Shown one piece after another: positions 26,676 through 34,451 of a stretch of DNA of 64,000 nt. Source of the DNA: Silvimonas amylolytica (GTDB lineage Bacteria > Pseudomonadota > Gammaproteobacteria > Burkholderiales > Chitinibacteraceae); assembly GCF_014645555.1 (NCBI RefSeq), contig NZ_BMLY01000007.1:124001-188000 (forward strand). The letters are read 5' to 3'. Every line of letters begins with the position of its first letter. Positions within the stretch are counted from its first letter, which is position 1. The position numbers were made by a program, and so were the translations under genes. The notes beneath the pieces were generated by a model, which searched no databases, had not been told where the DNA came from, and saw nothing but the letters and a program-made list of their open reading frames with translations.

Positions 26676-28739
26676 ATGTCGCAAACCCTGCTGATCGAAC
26701 TTTTTACTGAAGAACTGCCGCCCAAGGCGTTGCCCCGTCTGGGCGCCTCGTTTGCCCAGACATTGTTTGATGAACTCGCCCGCCTGGGTTTCGTGGGCAA
26801 AGACGTCGAGTTCCATCCGTTTGCCAGCCCGCGCCGTCTTGCGGTATCGATCCCTGGCGTGCTGGCCGTGCAGCCAGATCAAGCGGTCGAGAAAAAGGGT
26901 CCGGCCGTCGCGGCCGGTTTCAAAGATGGCCAGCCGACTCCCGCCCTCGCTGGGTTCGCCCGTTCGTGCGGTGTGACACCTGACCAGCTGGAAAAAGGCC
27001 ACGATGGCAAGCAGGATGTGTTCGTGTTCCGCACGACCAAAACCGGCGAGCCGCTGGCTAACGTGTTGTCCGGCCTCGTTGAACTGGCACTCAAGAAACT
27101 GCCCGCACCCAAAATGATGCGCTGGGGTAGTCGTGATGGTCAGTTTATCCGCCCGATCCACGGCCTGATCGCCCTGCATGGCACAGACGTCATCCCGACC
27201 AAGGCACTGCACCTGGATGCCGGCCGCGTCACCCGCGGTCACCGTTTTCTGTCCCAGGCGGATGAAATCAGCCTGGCGAACGCTGACACCTACGCACGCA
27301 CGCTGTTTGAAGAAGGCAAAGTGGTCGCCAGTTTTGCAGCGCGTCGTCATTTGATTGAAGACCGCCTGACCCACGCGGCCCACGCCATTGATGCCACCAT
27401 TGCGCCTTCAGACGGTCTGCTGGACGAAGTCACCGCGCTGGTTGAATGGCCGGTGGTCTACACAGGCGAATTCAGCGCAGACTTCCTCAAAGTACCGCAA
27501 GAATGCTTGATTTTGTCCATGCAGCAGCATCAAAAGTACTTCCCGCTGCTGGATGCCAACGGCAAGCTGCTGCCAAAGTTCCTTGTCGTCTCAAACCTGG
27601 AAACCGCCGACCCGTCACACATCATTCATGGCAACGAGCGCGTATTGCGCGCGCGCCTGTCTGATGCCCGCTTCTTCTTCGAGCAAGACCAGAAGATCAA
27701 GCTGGAAGGTCGCGTCGGCAAGCTGCGCCAGGTGGTGTATCACAACAAGATCGGCACGCAATACGAGCGTGTTGAACGCCTCTCCCGCCTGGCAGGGGAG
27801 TTTGCCGCAGCATTAGGCGCGGATCGCAAACTGGCGGAACGCGCTGCGTTCCTGGCCAAGGCTGATCTCGTGTCGGACATGGTGGGTGAGTTCCCGGAGC
27901 TTCAAGGGATCATGGGCATGCACTATGCCCGCATTGATGGCGAAGACGAGCAAGTCGCCCGCGCGATTGAAGGGCATTATCATCCGCGTTTCGCTGGCGA
28001 CACCTTGCCAGAAGGGCCCATTGCCCTGTCTGTCGCGCTGGCTGACAAGCTGGAGTCCATCGTCGGCATTTATGGTATCGGCCTGATCCCGACTGGCGAC
28101 AAAGACCCGTTCGGTCTGCGTCGTGCGGCATTGGGGGTACTGCGCATGCTGTTGGGCCAACCGCTCAATCTCAAATCTTTGCTGGTCGCGACTGCTGCCA
28201 CCTTCCCCGCCGGCGTGATTAGCCACGATGCGGCTGACGGTGTGTTTGATTTCATGCAAGAACGCCTGCGCAATTACCTGGCTGCGGACTACCCGACGGC
28301 TGATATTGATGCCGTACTGGCATTGAAGCTCACTCGTCTGGATGACGTGCAAAAGCGCCTGGATGCCGTTGCGCAATTCAAAGCACTGCCCGAATCCACA
28401 GCCCTGGCTGCCGCCAACAAGCGCATTCGCAATATCCTGAAGAAAGTGGAAGGCGAAATTCCGGCGCTGAACCCGGCGCTGTTCGTCGAACCTGCTGAAA
28501 CCGCGCTGCATAACGCTGCACAAACTGTCACAGGCCCGGTGAACAATGCACTGGTGGCACAGGACTTCACCGGCGCGCTCAAACAACTGGCCGCCCTCAA
28601 AGCACCGGTTGATGCCTTCTTTGATGGCGTCATGGTGATGGCGGATGACCTGGCTGTGCGTAACAACCGTCTTGCCTTGCTGGCAGGACTGGCTGAACTG
28701 ATGAATCGCGTGGCAGAACTGTCGCTGCTGGCTGAATAA
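26676..28739 (+). CDS. glyS: Glycyl-tRNA synthetase beta subunit
   Basis: This is the tRNA-binding beta subunit (687 residues, normal length). It opens with the typical TLLIELFTEELPPKALPRL and includes RRLAVSIPGV, FLKVPQECLILSMQQHQKYFPLLDANGKLLPKFLVVSN and FGLRRAALGVLRMLL. The C-terminal region carries an anticodon-binding-like domain. It follows the lipoprotein gene by 6 bases. A 417-aa frame on the opposite strand is a shadow. Confidence 0.97.
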   Translation: MSQTLLIELFTEELPPKALPRLGASFAQTLFDELARLGFVGKDVEFHPFASPRRLAVSIPGVLAVQPDQAVEKKGPAVAAGFKDGQPTPALAGFARSCGVTPDQLEKGHDGKQDVFVFRTTKTGEPLANVLSGLVELALKKLPAPKMMRWGSRDGQFIRPIHGLIALHGTDVIPTKALHLDAGRVTRGHRFLSQADEISLANADTYARTLFEEGKVVASFAARRHLIEDRLTHAAHAIDATIAPSDGLLDEVTALVEWPVVYTGEFSADFLKVPQECLILSMQQHQKYFPLLDANGKLLPKFLVVSNLETADPSHIIHGNERVLRARLSDARFFFEQDQKIKLEGRVGKLRQVVYHNKIGTQYERVERLSRLAGEFAAALGADRKLAERAAFLAKADLVSDMVGEFPELQGIMGMHYARIDGEDEQVARAIEGHYHPRFAGDTLPEGPIALSVALADKLESIVGIYGIGLIPTGDKDPFGLRRAALGVLRMLLGQPLNLKSLLVATAATFPAGVISHDAADGVFDFMQERLRNYLAADYPTADIDAVLALKLTRLDDVQKRLDAVAQFKALPESTALAAANKRIRNILKKVEGEIPALNPALFVEPAETALHNAAQTVTGPVNNALVAQDFTGALKQLAALKAPVDAFFDGVMVMADDLAVRNNRLALLAGLAELMNRVAELSLLAE

Positions 28740-28763
28740 CCCTCGGGTGACGCGGAAACGATC

Positions 28764-29318
28764 ATGCCTCACATGCAACTCAAACTGCTGATTCTGGATC
28801 GTGACGGCGTCATCAACGAGGATGACCCTGGCTATATCAAATCGCCGGAAGAGTGGATTCCCATTCCCGGCAGCCTTGAAGCCATGGGTGAGCTGACGCG
28901 CGCGGGTTGGTCGCTGGTCGTAGCCACCAATCAGTCTGGCGTAGCACGCGGCTACTACACCGTCGAAACGCTGAACCGTATTCATGCCCGCATGTACAAG
29001 GCAGTGAATGAAGCGGGCGGCCATATCGACGCCGTTTTTTTCTGCCCACACGGACCGGAAGACCACTGTGGTTGCCGCAAACCGCTACCCGGCATGATTC
29101 TGGATATTGTCCGGCGCTATAACATCCAGCCCGCTGACTGCATCATGGTTGGCGATAGCCAGCGCGATCTGGACTGTATTGTTGCCGCTGGTGGACGCGC
29201 CATCCTGGTGCGCACCGGCAATGGCACAAAAACCGAAGCCGCGGATAAATTGCCGGTGGGGACACTGGTCTTCAACGATCTGGCCGCTGTGGCGCGCCAT
29301 TTGCTTGCTGGTAACTGA
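28764..29318 (+). CDS. gmhB: D-glycero-beta-D-manno-heptose 1,7-bisphosphate 7-phosphatase
   Basis: GmhB removes the C7 phosphate in ADP-heptose synthesis for the LPS inner core. This HAD-superfamily protein (184 residues) has the catalytic DxD at Asp12/Asp14 in LILDRDGVIN, the motif VATNQSGVARGYY, a zinc-binding loop FCPHGPEDHCGCRKP and MVGDSQRDLDC. It lies between glyS and plsC on the same strand. Confidence 0.94.
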   Translation: MPHMQLKLLILDRDGVINEDDPGYIKSPEEWIPIPGSLEAMGELTRAGWSLVVATNQSGVARGYYTVETLNRIHARMYKAVNEAGGHIDAVFFCPHGPEDHCGCRKPLPGMILDIVRRYNIQPADCIMVGDSQRDLDCIVAAGGRAILVRTGNGTKTEAADKLPVGTLVFNDLAAVARHLLAGN

Positions 29319-29378
29319 ACCTTCAGCTGTTTGCTACCTCTGGCCCTGAATAACGATAAGCAAGGAAGTCTCCCTGTC

Positions 29379-30125
29379 ATGGTGTTGTTGCGCTCCATTA
29401 TTTATTGGCTGGTGTTCTGTGTTGTAACGCCAATCTACGCGGTGATCTGTTTTCTGATTCTGCCGCTGCCCAAGTACACCCGGGTGAAGATCATTTCGGG
29501 CTGGTGCCATATCCTGGTCTGGTGCCTGAAAGTGATTTGCGGGCTGCGCTATCGTATTGTCGGGATGGAGAACATCCCCAAAGGCCCGGCCATGATCATG
29601 TGCAAACACCAGTCCGCCTGGGAAACCATGGGTCTGCAACTGGTGTTCCCACCGGCCGTGTTCGTGGTCAAGCGCGAACTATTCATGATTCCGGTGTTTG
29701 GTTGGGGTCTGCGTGCCGCTGCGCCGATTGCGATCGATCGCTCCAATCGTGGCGAAGCTCAGCGCTTGCTGATGGAACAAGGCCGTGATCGTGTCGACCA
29801 TGGGTTGTGGATTTCCATCTTCCCGGAAGGTACGCGCATTGCACCAGGGCAACGCGGCAAGTACAAACATGGCGGTGCCCGTCTGGCCTCCAGCCTGGAT
29901 ATTCCGGTGGTGCCGGTGGCGGTGAATGCGGGCGAATTCTGGCCGCGTAATTCCTTTTTGAAATACCCGGGCGAACTGACCATGTCGATCGGTCCGGTCA
30001 TTCAAACCGCTGGCCGGGTACCGGAAGAAGTCACTGTAGAAGTGGAAAACTGGATCGAAACTGAACAGGCCCGCATCCAGGGTGCGGGGCCGTGCTTTCC
30101 GAAAAATGGGCACGCTCAAGCTTGA
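29379..30125 (+). CDS. plsC: 1-acyl-sn-glycerol-3-phosphate acyltransferase
   Basis: PlsC makes phosphatidic acid from lysophosphatidate at the inner membrane. The 248-residue protein has an N-terminal membrane segment (LLRSIIYWLVFCVVTPIYAVICF), motif I as KHQSAWE (H-x4-E rather than the usual H-x4-D), motif III IFPEGTR and motif IV VPVVPVAVNAG. AAGGAAG precedes the ATG at 29379; the earlier frame start at 29331 is less likely. It overlaps the next gene by 20 bases. Confidence 0.92.
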   Translation: MVLLRSIIYWLVFCVVTPIYAVICFLILPLPKYTRVKIISGWCHILVWCLKVICGLRYRIVGMENIPKGPAMIMCKHQSAWETMGLQLVFPPAVFVVKRELFMIPVFGWGLRAAAPIAIDRSNRGEAQRLLMEQGRDRVDHGLWISIFPEGTRIAPGQRGKYKHGGARLASSLDIPVVPVAVNAGEFWPRNSFLKYPGELTMSIGPVIQTAGRVPEEVTVEVENWIETEQARIQGAGPCFPKNGHAQA

Positions 30126-30804
30126 ATTTGCCAACGGCGAGGTGCTGGAGTACCAGCTAACCCGCAGCGCCCGCCGCCGCTCTATTGGCCTGAAAATTGA
30201 CCACAGTGGATTGACGCTGATCATCCCTGCTCGCGCGACAATCGCCGATGCCGAACGTGCCATCCATGCCAAGATCACCTGGATACGTAGCCATCTGGCG
30301 CGACTGAAAAATACCCCGCCGGCCGCGCCAAAGCAGTTACAGAATGGCTCGGCGGTCCAATGGCTGGGCCAGCCCTGTTTGATCACCGCTCCTGCACCGC
30401 GCAGCAAGGTGACCGACAATGTCCTGGCTCTGGCCAGCAAGCTTGAAACGCCCGAAGCCATTCGGGACGCCTTCATCCGCTTCAGCCGCGCCACCGCCCG
30501 CATCTATTTCAGCCAGCGCGCTGCTCACTTTGCACCGCACATGCAGGTGAACCCGCGTCGTATTCTGCTCACCAGTGCCAGTACCCGTTGGGGCTCTTGC
30601 ACCGCGGCAGGCGACGTGCGCATTCACTGGCGGTTAATGCAGGCCCCACCCGCCGTCATTGACTACGTGATCGTGCACGAACTGGCACACCTGAAAGAAA
30701 TGAACCACTCTCCCCGTTTCTGGGCAGAAGTGGAAAAAATCATTCCCGACTGGAAGCGCCACCGACAGTGGCTTCGCCAATACGGCGCGGCATTGCATGG
30801 GTGA
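30106..30804 (+). CDS. YgjP-like M48-family metallopeptidase (DUF45)
   Basis: The 232-residue protein of the DUF45/YgjP (WLM-like) family has the zinc motif HELAH at 191-195 followed by a third ligand in KEMNHSPRFW, and the preceding SASTRWGSC segment typical of the family. No signal peptide is present, so it is probably cytoplasmic. The start at 30106 overlaps plsC by 20 bases; a GTG at 30082 is an alternative. The substrate is unknown. Confidence 0.88.
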   Translation: MGTLKLEFANGEVLEYQLTRSARRRSIGLKIDHSGLTLIIPARATIADAERAIHAKITWIRSHLARLKNTPPAAPKQLQNGSAVQWLGQPCLITAPAPRSKVTDNVLALASKLETPEAIRDAFIRFSRATARIYFSQRAAHFAPHMQVNPRRILLTSASTRWGSCTAAGDVRIHWRLMQAPPAVIDYVIVHELAHLKEMNHSPRFWAEVEKIIPDWKRHRQWLRQYGAALHG

Positions 30805-30808
30805 ACGC

Positions 30809-30856
30809 CTTACCAACAACAAAGCCGACTCAGCGGGCAGCCTTGTTGTTGGTAAG
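30809..30856. repeat. 14-bp perfect inverted repeat between convergent operons
   Basis: CTTACCAACAACAA (30809-30822) is the exact reverse complement of TTGTTGTTGGTAAG (30843-30856), with a 20-base centre. It fills the 60-base gap between the metallopeptidase stop and the stop of the last prepilin gene. It has no T tract, so it is a stem that may end or protect transcripts from both sides rather than a classic intrinsic terminator. Confidence 0.65.
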
Positions 30857-30864
30857 AGCATCGT

Positions 30865-31491
30865 TCAAGGCAAGATGCGGACCGCCAACGATGCCGCAGG
30901 CCGCGCGGTCCAACAGTCATCGCCCGTCTTGTAGGTCGCGTCGCTGCGAATATGACCTGTTGTGGGGTCTCCATCATCAAATTGCTGATCGAGCGCACAC
31001 ACGTAGCGCCCATCCACCGCATCGCTCCCTAACGCACCTGCGACCAGCCAGGTGGTATCCGCATCGGTACCCCCTACCCCTTTCTGACCTGCTGCCACGA
31101 CCCATTTCCCGCCAGTAGGCAATTGCTGGTCTTTAGCGGCAAGCATGCCAGTCTGGTTAACCAGCTGATTCCAGAAAGCACCTGCCTCTGCGGCGCTGCT
31201 GATCAACCCATCCTTGGGATTGCCGATGTCGCCAGCGCATTCACCAGGTTTGGCTGTCTCGCTGGTACAACCGTCGCCCGGCCACGATTGATAGCGTTCG
31301 TAATACACCTGCATGGCGGTCTGAATCTTGCTCGTATTCGCGTAAAGACTTTTGACGCGCGCGCCGTCAATCAGATCTCGCCCCTTGAACGCCATACCCA
31401 GCAACAGACCAATAATGATCAGTACCGTGGCCATTTCGACCAATGTGAAGCCAGCTTGTCGGTGCATACGCAAATTGCCTGGGATTGCCAT
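30865..31491 (-). CDS. Type IV prepilin-like protein (last gene of filament operon)
   Basis: The 208-residue prepilin has a 14-residue leader ending QAG, the class III cleavage site G|FTLVE with Glu at +5, and the hydrophobic helix ATVLIIIGLLLGMAFKGRDL. The start at 31491 has GAGGAA about 6 bases upstream; earlier ATGs at 31497 and 31524 sit on or before that site. The globular part has Cys residues in GDGCTSETAKPGECAGDIGNPKDGLI, and again near RYVCAL and DDCWTARP, suggesting disulfides. It is probably the major or a minor filament subunit. Confidence 0.85.
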   Translation of the reverse strand: MAIPGNLRMHRQAGFTLVEMATVLIIIGLLLGMAFKGRDLIDGARVKSLYANTSKIQTAMQVYYERYQSWPGDGCTSETAKPGECAGDIGNPKDGLISSAAEAGAFWNQLVNQTGMLAAKDQQLPTGGKWVVAAGQKGVGGTDADTTWLVAGALGSDAVDGRYVCALDQQFDDGDPTTGHIRSDATYKTGDDCWTARPAASLAVRILP

Positions 31492-31572
31492 GTGCATTTC
31501 CTCGTCATAAAAATTGAAGGTCAATGCAGGCTGTTTTCGTGCGGTGTGGACAACTTGTTATTGTGTTCAATA

Positions 31573-32271
31573 TCACGGCAGTCGCCCGGCTTCGAGCGCG
31601 GCAGCAATCAACTGTGGGGAACCGAGCCAGACCGTGAGATCGTCATAAGCCTCTTCTGGCGGTTGGAGAATCTGAGTTTTGCTGATGAACACCGGGCTAT
31701 CGCTTGTATTGATGGCTTCATCACCATGACCGCCAGACTCTAGCGGGCCGGGCCCGTGGGCACCGTGAGAGACAATCACTGCCGCCGCAATATGGGTCAG
31801 ATCATCATCACTACCACCACTACTGCGAATTTCCAGATCGCCTTGAGTCAGCAAATGGAACACCATGCCGGCAGCCAGCAACGGCTGGTCTTGCTTGCGG
31901 GTGTTGGGCTGTGCAAACGCTTCGCTCACGCGATAGGTATACGGGCGTCCCCAACTGTCGTTGCGCGGCAGGCCCAGCGTCGCCCAGGGTAAATAGCCTT
32001 GCAGGTGTGCGCAGCGGCCATCCGTGTCCCGTTCTTCCAGCCCTTTGCTATTGGGGCCGGTGCTGGCAGCACAGGGTAAGCGGCCATTTCGCAACATGTG
32101 CCCAACGAGTGCCTGCCTGGCAACCTGCAAGCCCATTTGCGCGGCACGAATCCGGTCTGCTTCCTGCGAGAGCCTGATCGCGTTCAGCGCACCACCCAGC
32201 AGCAATCCGAGCACGGTCAAAACCACGGTCAGTTCAATGAGTGAGAAGCCATTGCTGCGTTTCAAGCCCAT
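31573..32271 (-). CDS. Type IV prepilin-like protein with Cys/Pro module
   Basis: The 232-residue prepilin has leader MGLKRSNG, cleavage site G|FSLIE with Glu at +5, and helix LTVVLTVLGLLLGGALNAI. After the helix comes GRLPCA (63-68), Cys87 and GYLPWATLGLPRNDSWGRPYTYRV (92 onward), a module also seen in the larger upstream pseudopilin. The start at 32271 overlaps the upstream gene by 38 bases; an ATG at 32310 is an alternative. Subunit role (major or minor) is not determined. Confidence 0.85.
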   Translation of the reverse strand: MGLKRSNGFSLIELTVVLTVLGLLLGGALNAIRLSQEADRIRAAQMGLQVARQALVGHMLRNGRLPCAASTGPNSKGLEERDTDGRCAHLQGYLPWATLGLPRNDSWGRPYTYRVSEAFAQPNTRKQDQPLLAAGMVFHLLTQGDLEIRSSGGSDDDLTHIAAAVIVSHGAHGPGPLESGGHGDEAINTSDSPVFISKTQILQPPEEAYDDLTVWLGSPQLIAAALEAGRLP

Positions 32272-33670
32272 TGTCCTGTCCAGGTAAAACCAGTCGGTAT
32301 AGACGGTCATTACTGTTTTGATCGGGTACGGCCAGTAGTGCATCGGGCGCATCCCCCGAGTGCCAGCCGCGCTGATTGATTGCCGGGTCAGACTGACCAG
32401 TACGAGGATCCACAAACCCGACAACCGGGTCCAGGTATTGGGCAAGATCCGCTTTATCGCCCGCTGTGAAGCGGACCTGCCCGGACTGCGAACTACCTGC
32501 GCTGATGATCACCGCAGCAGCCGACCGCAGACCATCAGCGTCAGCAAGTTGCAGTCGCTCTGCGCAACCTGAAACCGGCCCGGGCAAGAGAGGCGAGCTA
32601 ACGCTGTAATAGAAAAACTGCTCCCAGCGATTGCGGTACATCCATTTGAACCGATCAATCTGGCTGGCGCCCACCGCGCTGGATAACTCATTGACCAACC
32701 AGATCGACTTCGGCAAACGACCACGGCACACCGTAGCATCCGGCTCGCAGCCCAGGGTATTGGTTTTAGGCTGGGCCGAGGCGACCTCCGTGCAGTGTTC
32801 GTCATCAAACCGGGCCGGATAGGGCAAGCGTCCTTTGCCTTTGTATTGCTGCCACCAGGTCAGCAAGCGTTGATAGTCTCCTGCCGCACGAGCGCTGACG
32901 GCTTGCATCAGTTCATTGCGCCGGATCACCGTAATCTGGTCATTTACTATGAGTGCACCTTTCCCGTCGCGCACCGGGCCGGAGACAAACAGCCCTTTCG
33001 CCAGATCGGTGTTGTTGAACACCCGCCCATCCAGCGTGGCTTTTTCCAGATAGTTGGATGACAGAAGCCTATCCGCGGCAGTTGACCGTTTCTGCCCGGC
33101 CAGCGCGCCCCCCGGTGCCATGATGACGATGACGGCCGGATTGCCATCGCTGGTTAACCAGCTTCCGCCATCTGCCATGCGTCCCTGGAACCAGGCTGAT
33201 GCAGGCGTGTAATCCGGATTCAGGATGGCGCTATTACTGTCTTCAAATCCTTCCACCACGGCCATCCACAAACGCTCGCCACTGCCGTCAATAAAGAGCG
33301 GCTGTTGCATCGACTTATGCGGAATACGACCAATCCGGAGCGCAACTTTTTTGCAGGTACCTGTGCTGTCTCCCTGGTACCCAGCCTGAGCGCCATCAGG
33401 CGCATGGGTATCGGGACAAGGGAATGCCCCTGGCCGGGCCAGATTGGCAGATCCACTGCCACCCAGCCCGCCGTTTTGCACAGCCCAGTTCAGCAATGCG
33501 ATTCGCGCTTCACCCAGTGCTTGCCGGGTAATTTCCTGCCGACGCTGATCAGGGTCCAGCGTCCCAAGCAGACCCCGGATTTGCCACAAGAGCACTGTGC
33601 AGAGCATCGTCATGACCAGCAGCGCCATCATGCCCCGTTGTTGTTGCATGGAATAAACGCGATGCCTCAT
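32234..33670 (-). CDS. Large GspK/PilX-like minor pseudopilin
   Basis: The 478-residue protein has the short basic leader MRHRVYSMQQQRG and then a hydrophobic helix (MMALLVMTMLCTVLLWQ) placed like a prepilin signal, but without Glu at +5. That is a GspK/PilX-like trait. The large periplasmic part has FPCP at 83-86, Cys106 and GRIP at 114-117, then a second similar segment with LPYP at 282-285, Cys293/308/315 and GRLP at 317-320. The ATG shares one base of the TGATG with the upstream stop. A tip or initiator subunit is inferred from size and position. Confidence 0.75.
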   Translation of the reverse strand: MRHRVYSMQQQRGMMALLVMTMLCTVLLWQIRGLLGTLDPDQRRQEITRQALGEARIALLNWAVQNGGLGGSGSANLARPGAFPCPDTHAPDGAQAGYQGDSTGTCKKVALRIGRIPHKSMQQPLFIDGSGERLWMAVVEGFEDSNSAILNPDYTPASAWFQGRMADGGSWLTSDGNPAVIVIMAPGGALAGQKRSTAADRLLSSNYLEKATLDGRVFNNTDLAKGLFVSGPVRDGKGALIVNDQITVIRRNELMQAVSARAAGDYQRLLTWWQQYKGKGRLPYPARFDDEHCTEVASAQPKTNTLGCEPDATVCRGRLPKSIWLVNELSSAVGASQIDRFKWMYRNRWEQFFYYSVSSPLLPGPVSGCAERLQLADADGLRSAAAVIISAGSSQSGQVRFTAGDKADLAQYLDPVVGFVDPRTGQSDPAINQRGWHSGDAPDALLAVPDQNSNDRLYRLVLPGQDNGLETQQWLLTH

Positions 33671-33924
33671 CACTGGTCCCGCCAGGTGTCACCAACCCGT
33701 TTGCCAGCCGGGATTCGCGCCGCCGTCGACGCTGCATCAACCCAGTTGCGTACCCGGCCATCTACCACGGTCTGACCGCTGAATACGTGCTGGATCGCAT
33801 ACACCGGCGATGCGGCTGCGACCGGATGGCGCTCCGCATCCGAAAAAAACAGCGTACCCCAACTTCCCGCCAGGACCGGAGCAGCCAAAGCCAATAACAA
33901 GCAGGCAACACGCACGCACCTCAT
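33670..33924 (-). CDS. 84-aa exported protein of the filament operon
   Basis: This small protein has a signal peptide (MRCVRVACLLLALAAPVLA). Its mature part of about 65 residues reads SWGTLFFSDAERHPV... VVDGRVRNWVDAA... GKRVGDTW. The LFFSDAER and DGxVR patterns resemble uncharacterised small periplasmic proteins I recall from betaproteobacterial pilus loci. The ATG overlaps the upstream stop (ATGA) and its own stop overlaps the next start, so it is firmly in the operon. By position it might replace GspC/PilP/MshK, but no homology is claimed. Confidence 0.65.
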   Translation of the reverse strand: MRCVRVACLLLALAAPVLAGSWGTLFFSDAERHPVAAASPVYAIQHVFSGQTVVDGRVRNWVDAASTAARIPAGKRVGDTWRDQ

Positions 33925-34451
33925 GGCGATGCCTTTGTGCTCAGGCCACTGATGGTGACGCTGCATGCCATTGAGATACCGTTGTTCTCTCGCTGATAGC
34001 TGCACCGCTGAACATCCAGCAGACCGGGTAACCCGGCCAACTTTGCCCAACCGTGTTCCAGCGCTTCTTCATGGCGAGCCCAGGCCACGAAATCCAGCAA
34101 AAATTCACTTCTATACAGGCCGTTTACCCCAGCAGCTTTCGCACCCGATCTGATCTCCGCGTGCGTAATTTTAAAATCTGCATCAAGCCCGTGACCTGCC
34201 AAAGCCGTCCAGTCTTTACTGCGGAGTCCTTGCAGGGATTGCTTTTGTGCCCATACCGCAAGTTGCTGATGCGCCAGCGGGCTGAGCGGAGGCCATCCCG
34301 CGTTGCGCTGTTCGAGTTGTTGCTGATAAACCAGCCAGCCTTCCAGCCGGCCCTGCGTCTGCATGTAGCCCCATGTCGCGCTGGTGGCCAACGTCAGTGC
34401 ACTCAGCGTTGCTGCAATACCATTTCGCCAAACGTCAAATGGCCTGATCAT
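33921..34451 (-). CDS. GspM/PilO-like inner-membrane assembly protein
   Basis: The 176-residue protein has one N-terminal membrane helix (about 10-27, GIAATLSALTLATSATW) followed by a helical stretch (LEGWLVYQQQLEQRNAGW) and a small periplasmic domain with a C-terminal ferredoxin-like strand pattern (FLLDFVAWARHEEALEHGWAKLAGLPGLLDVQRCSY). Topology, size and position after the GspL/MshI-like gene fit GspM/PilO/MshJ. The start at 34451 overlaps the upstream stop (ATGA). Sequence identity to known GspM is low. Confidence 0.65.
   Translation of the reverse strand: MIRPFDVWRNGIAATLSALTLATSATWGYMQTQGRLEGWLVYQQQLEQRNAGWPPLSPLAHQQLAVWAQKQSLQGLRSKDWTALAGHGLDADFKITHAEIRSGAKAAGVNGLYRSEFLLDFVAWARHEEALEHGWAKLAGLPGLLDVQRCSYQRENNGISMACSVTISGLSTKASP

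Noticed and set aside
27813-29066. 417-aa open frame on the minus strand opposite glyS/gmhB
   Set aside because: It is antisense to two clear genes, has no recognisable domain, and long antisense frames are expected at this GC content and codon bias.
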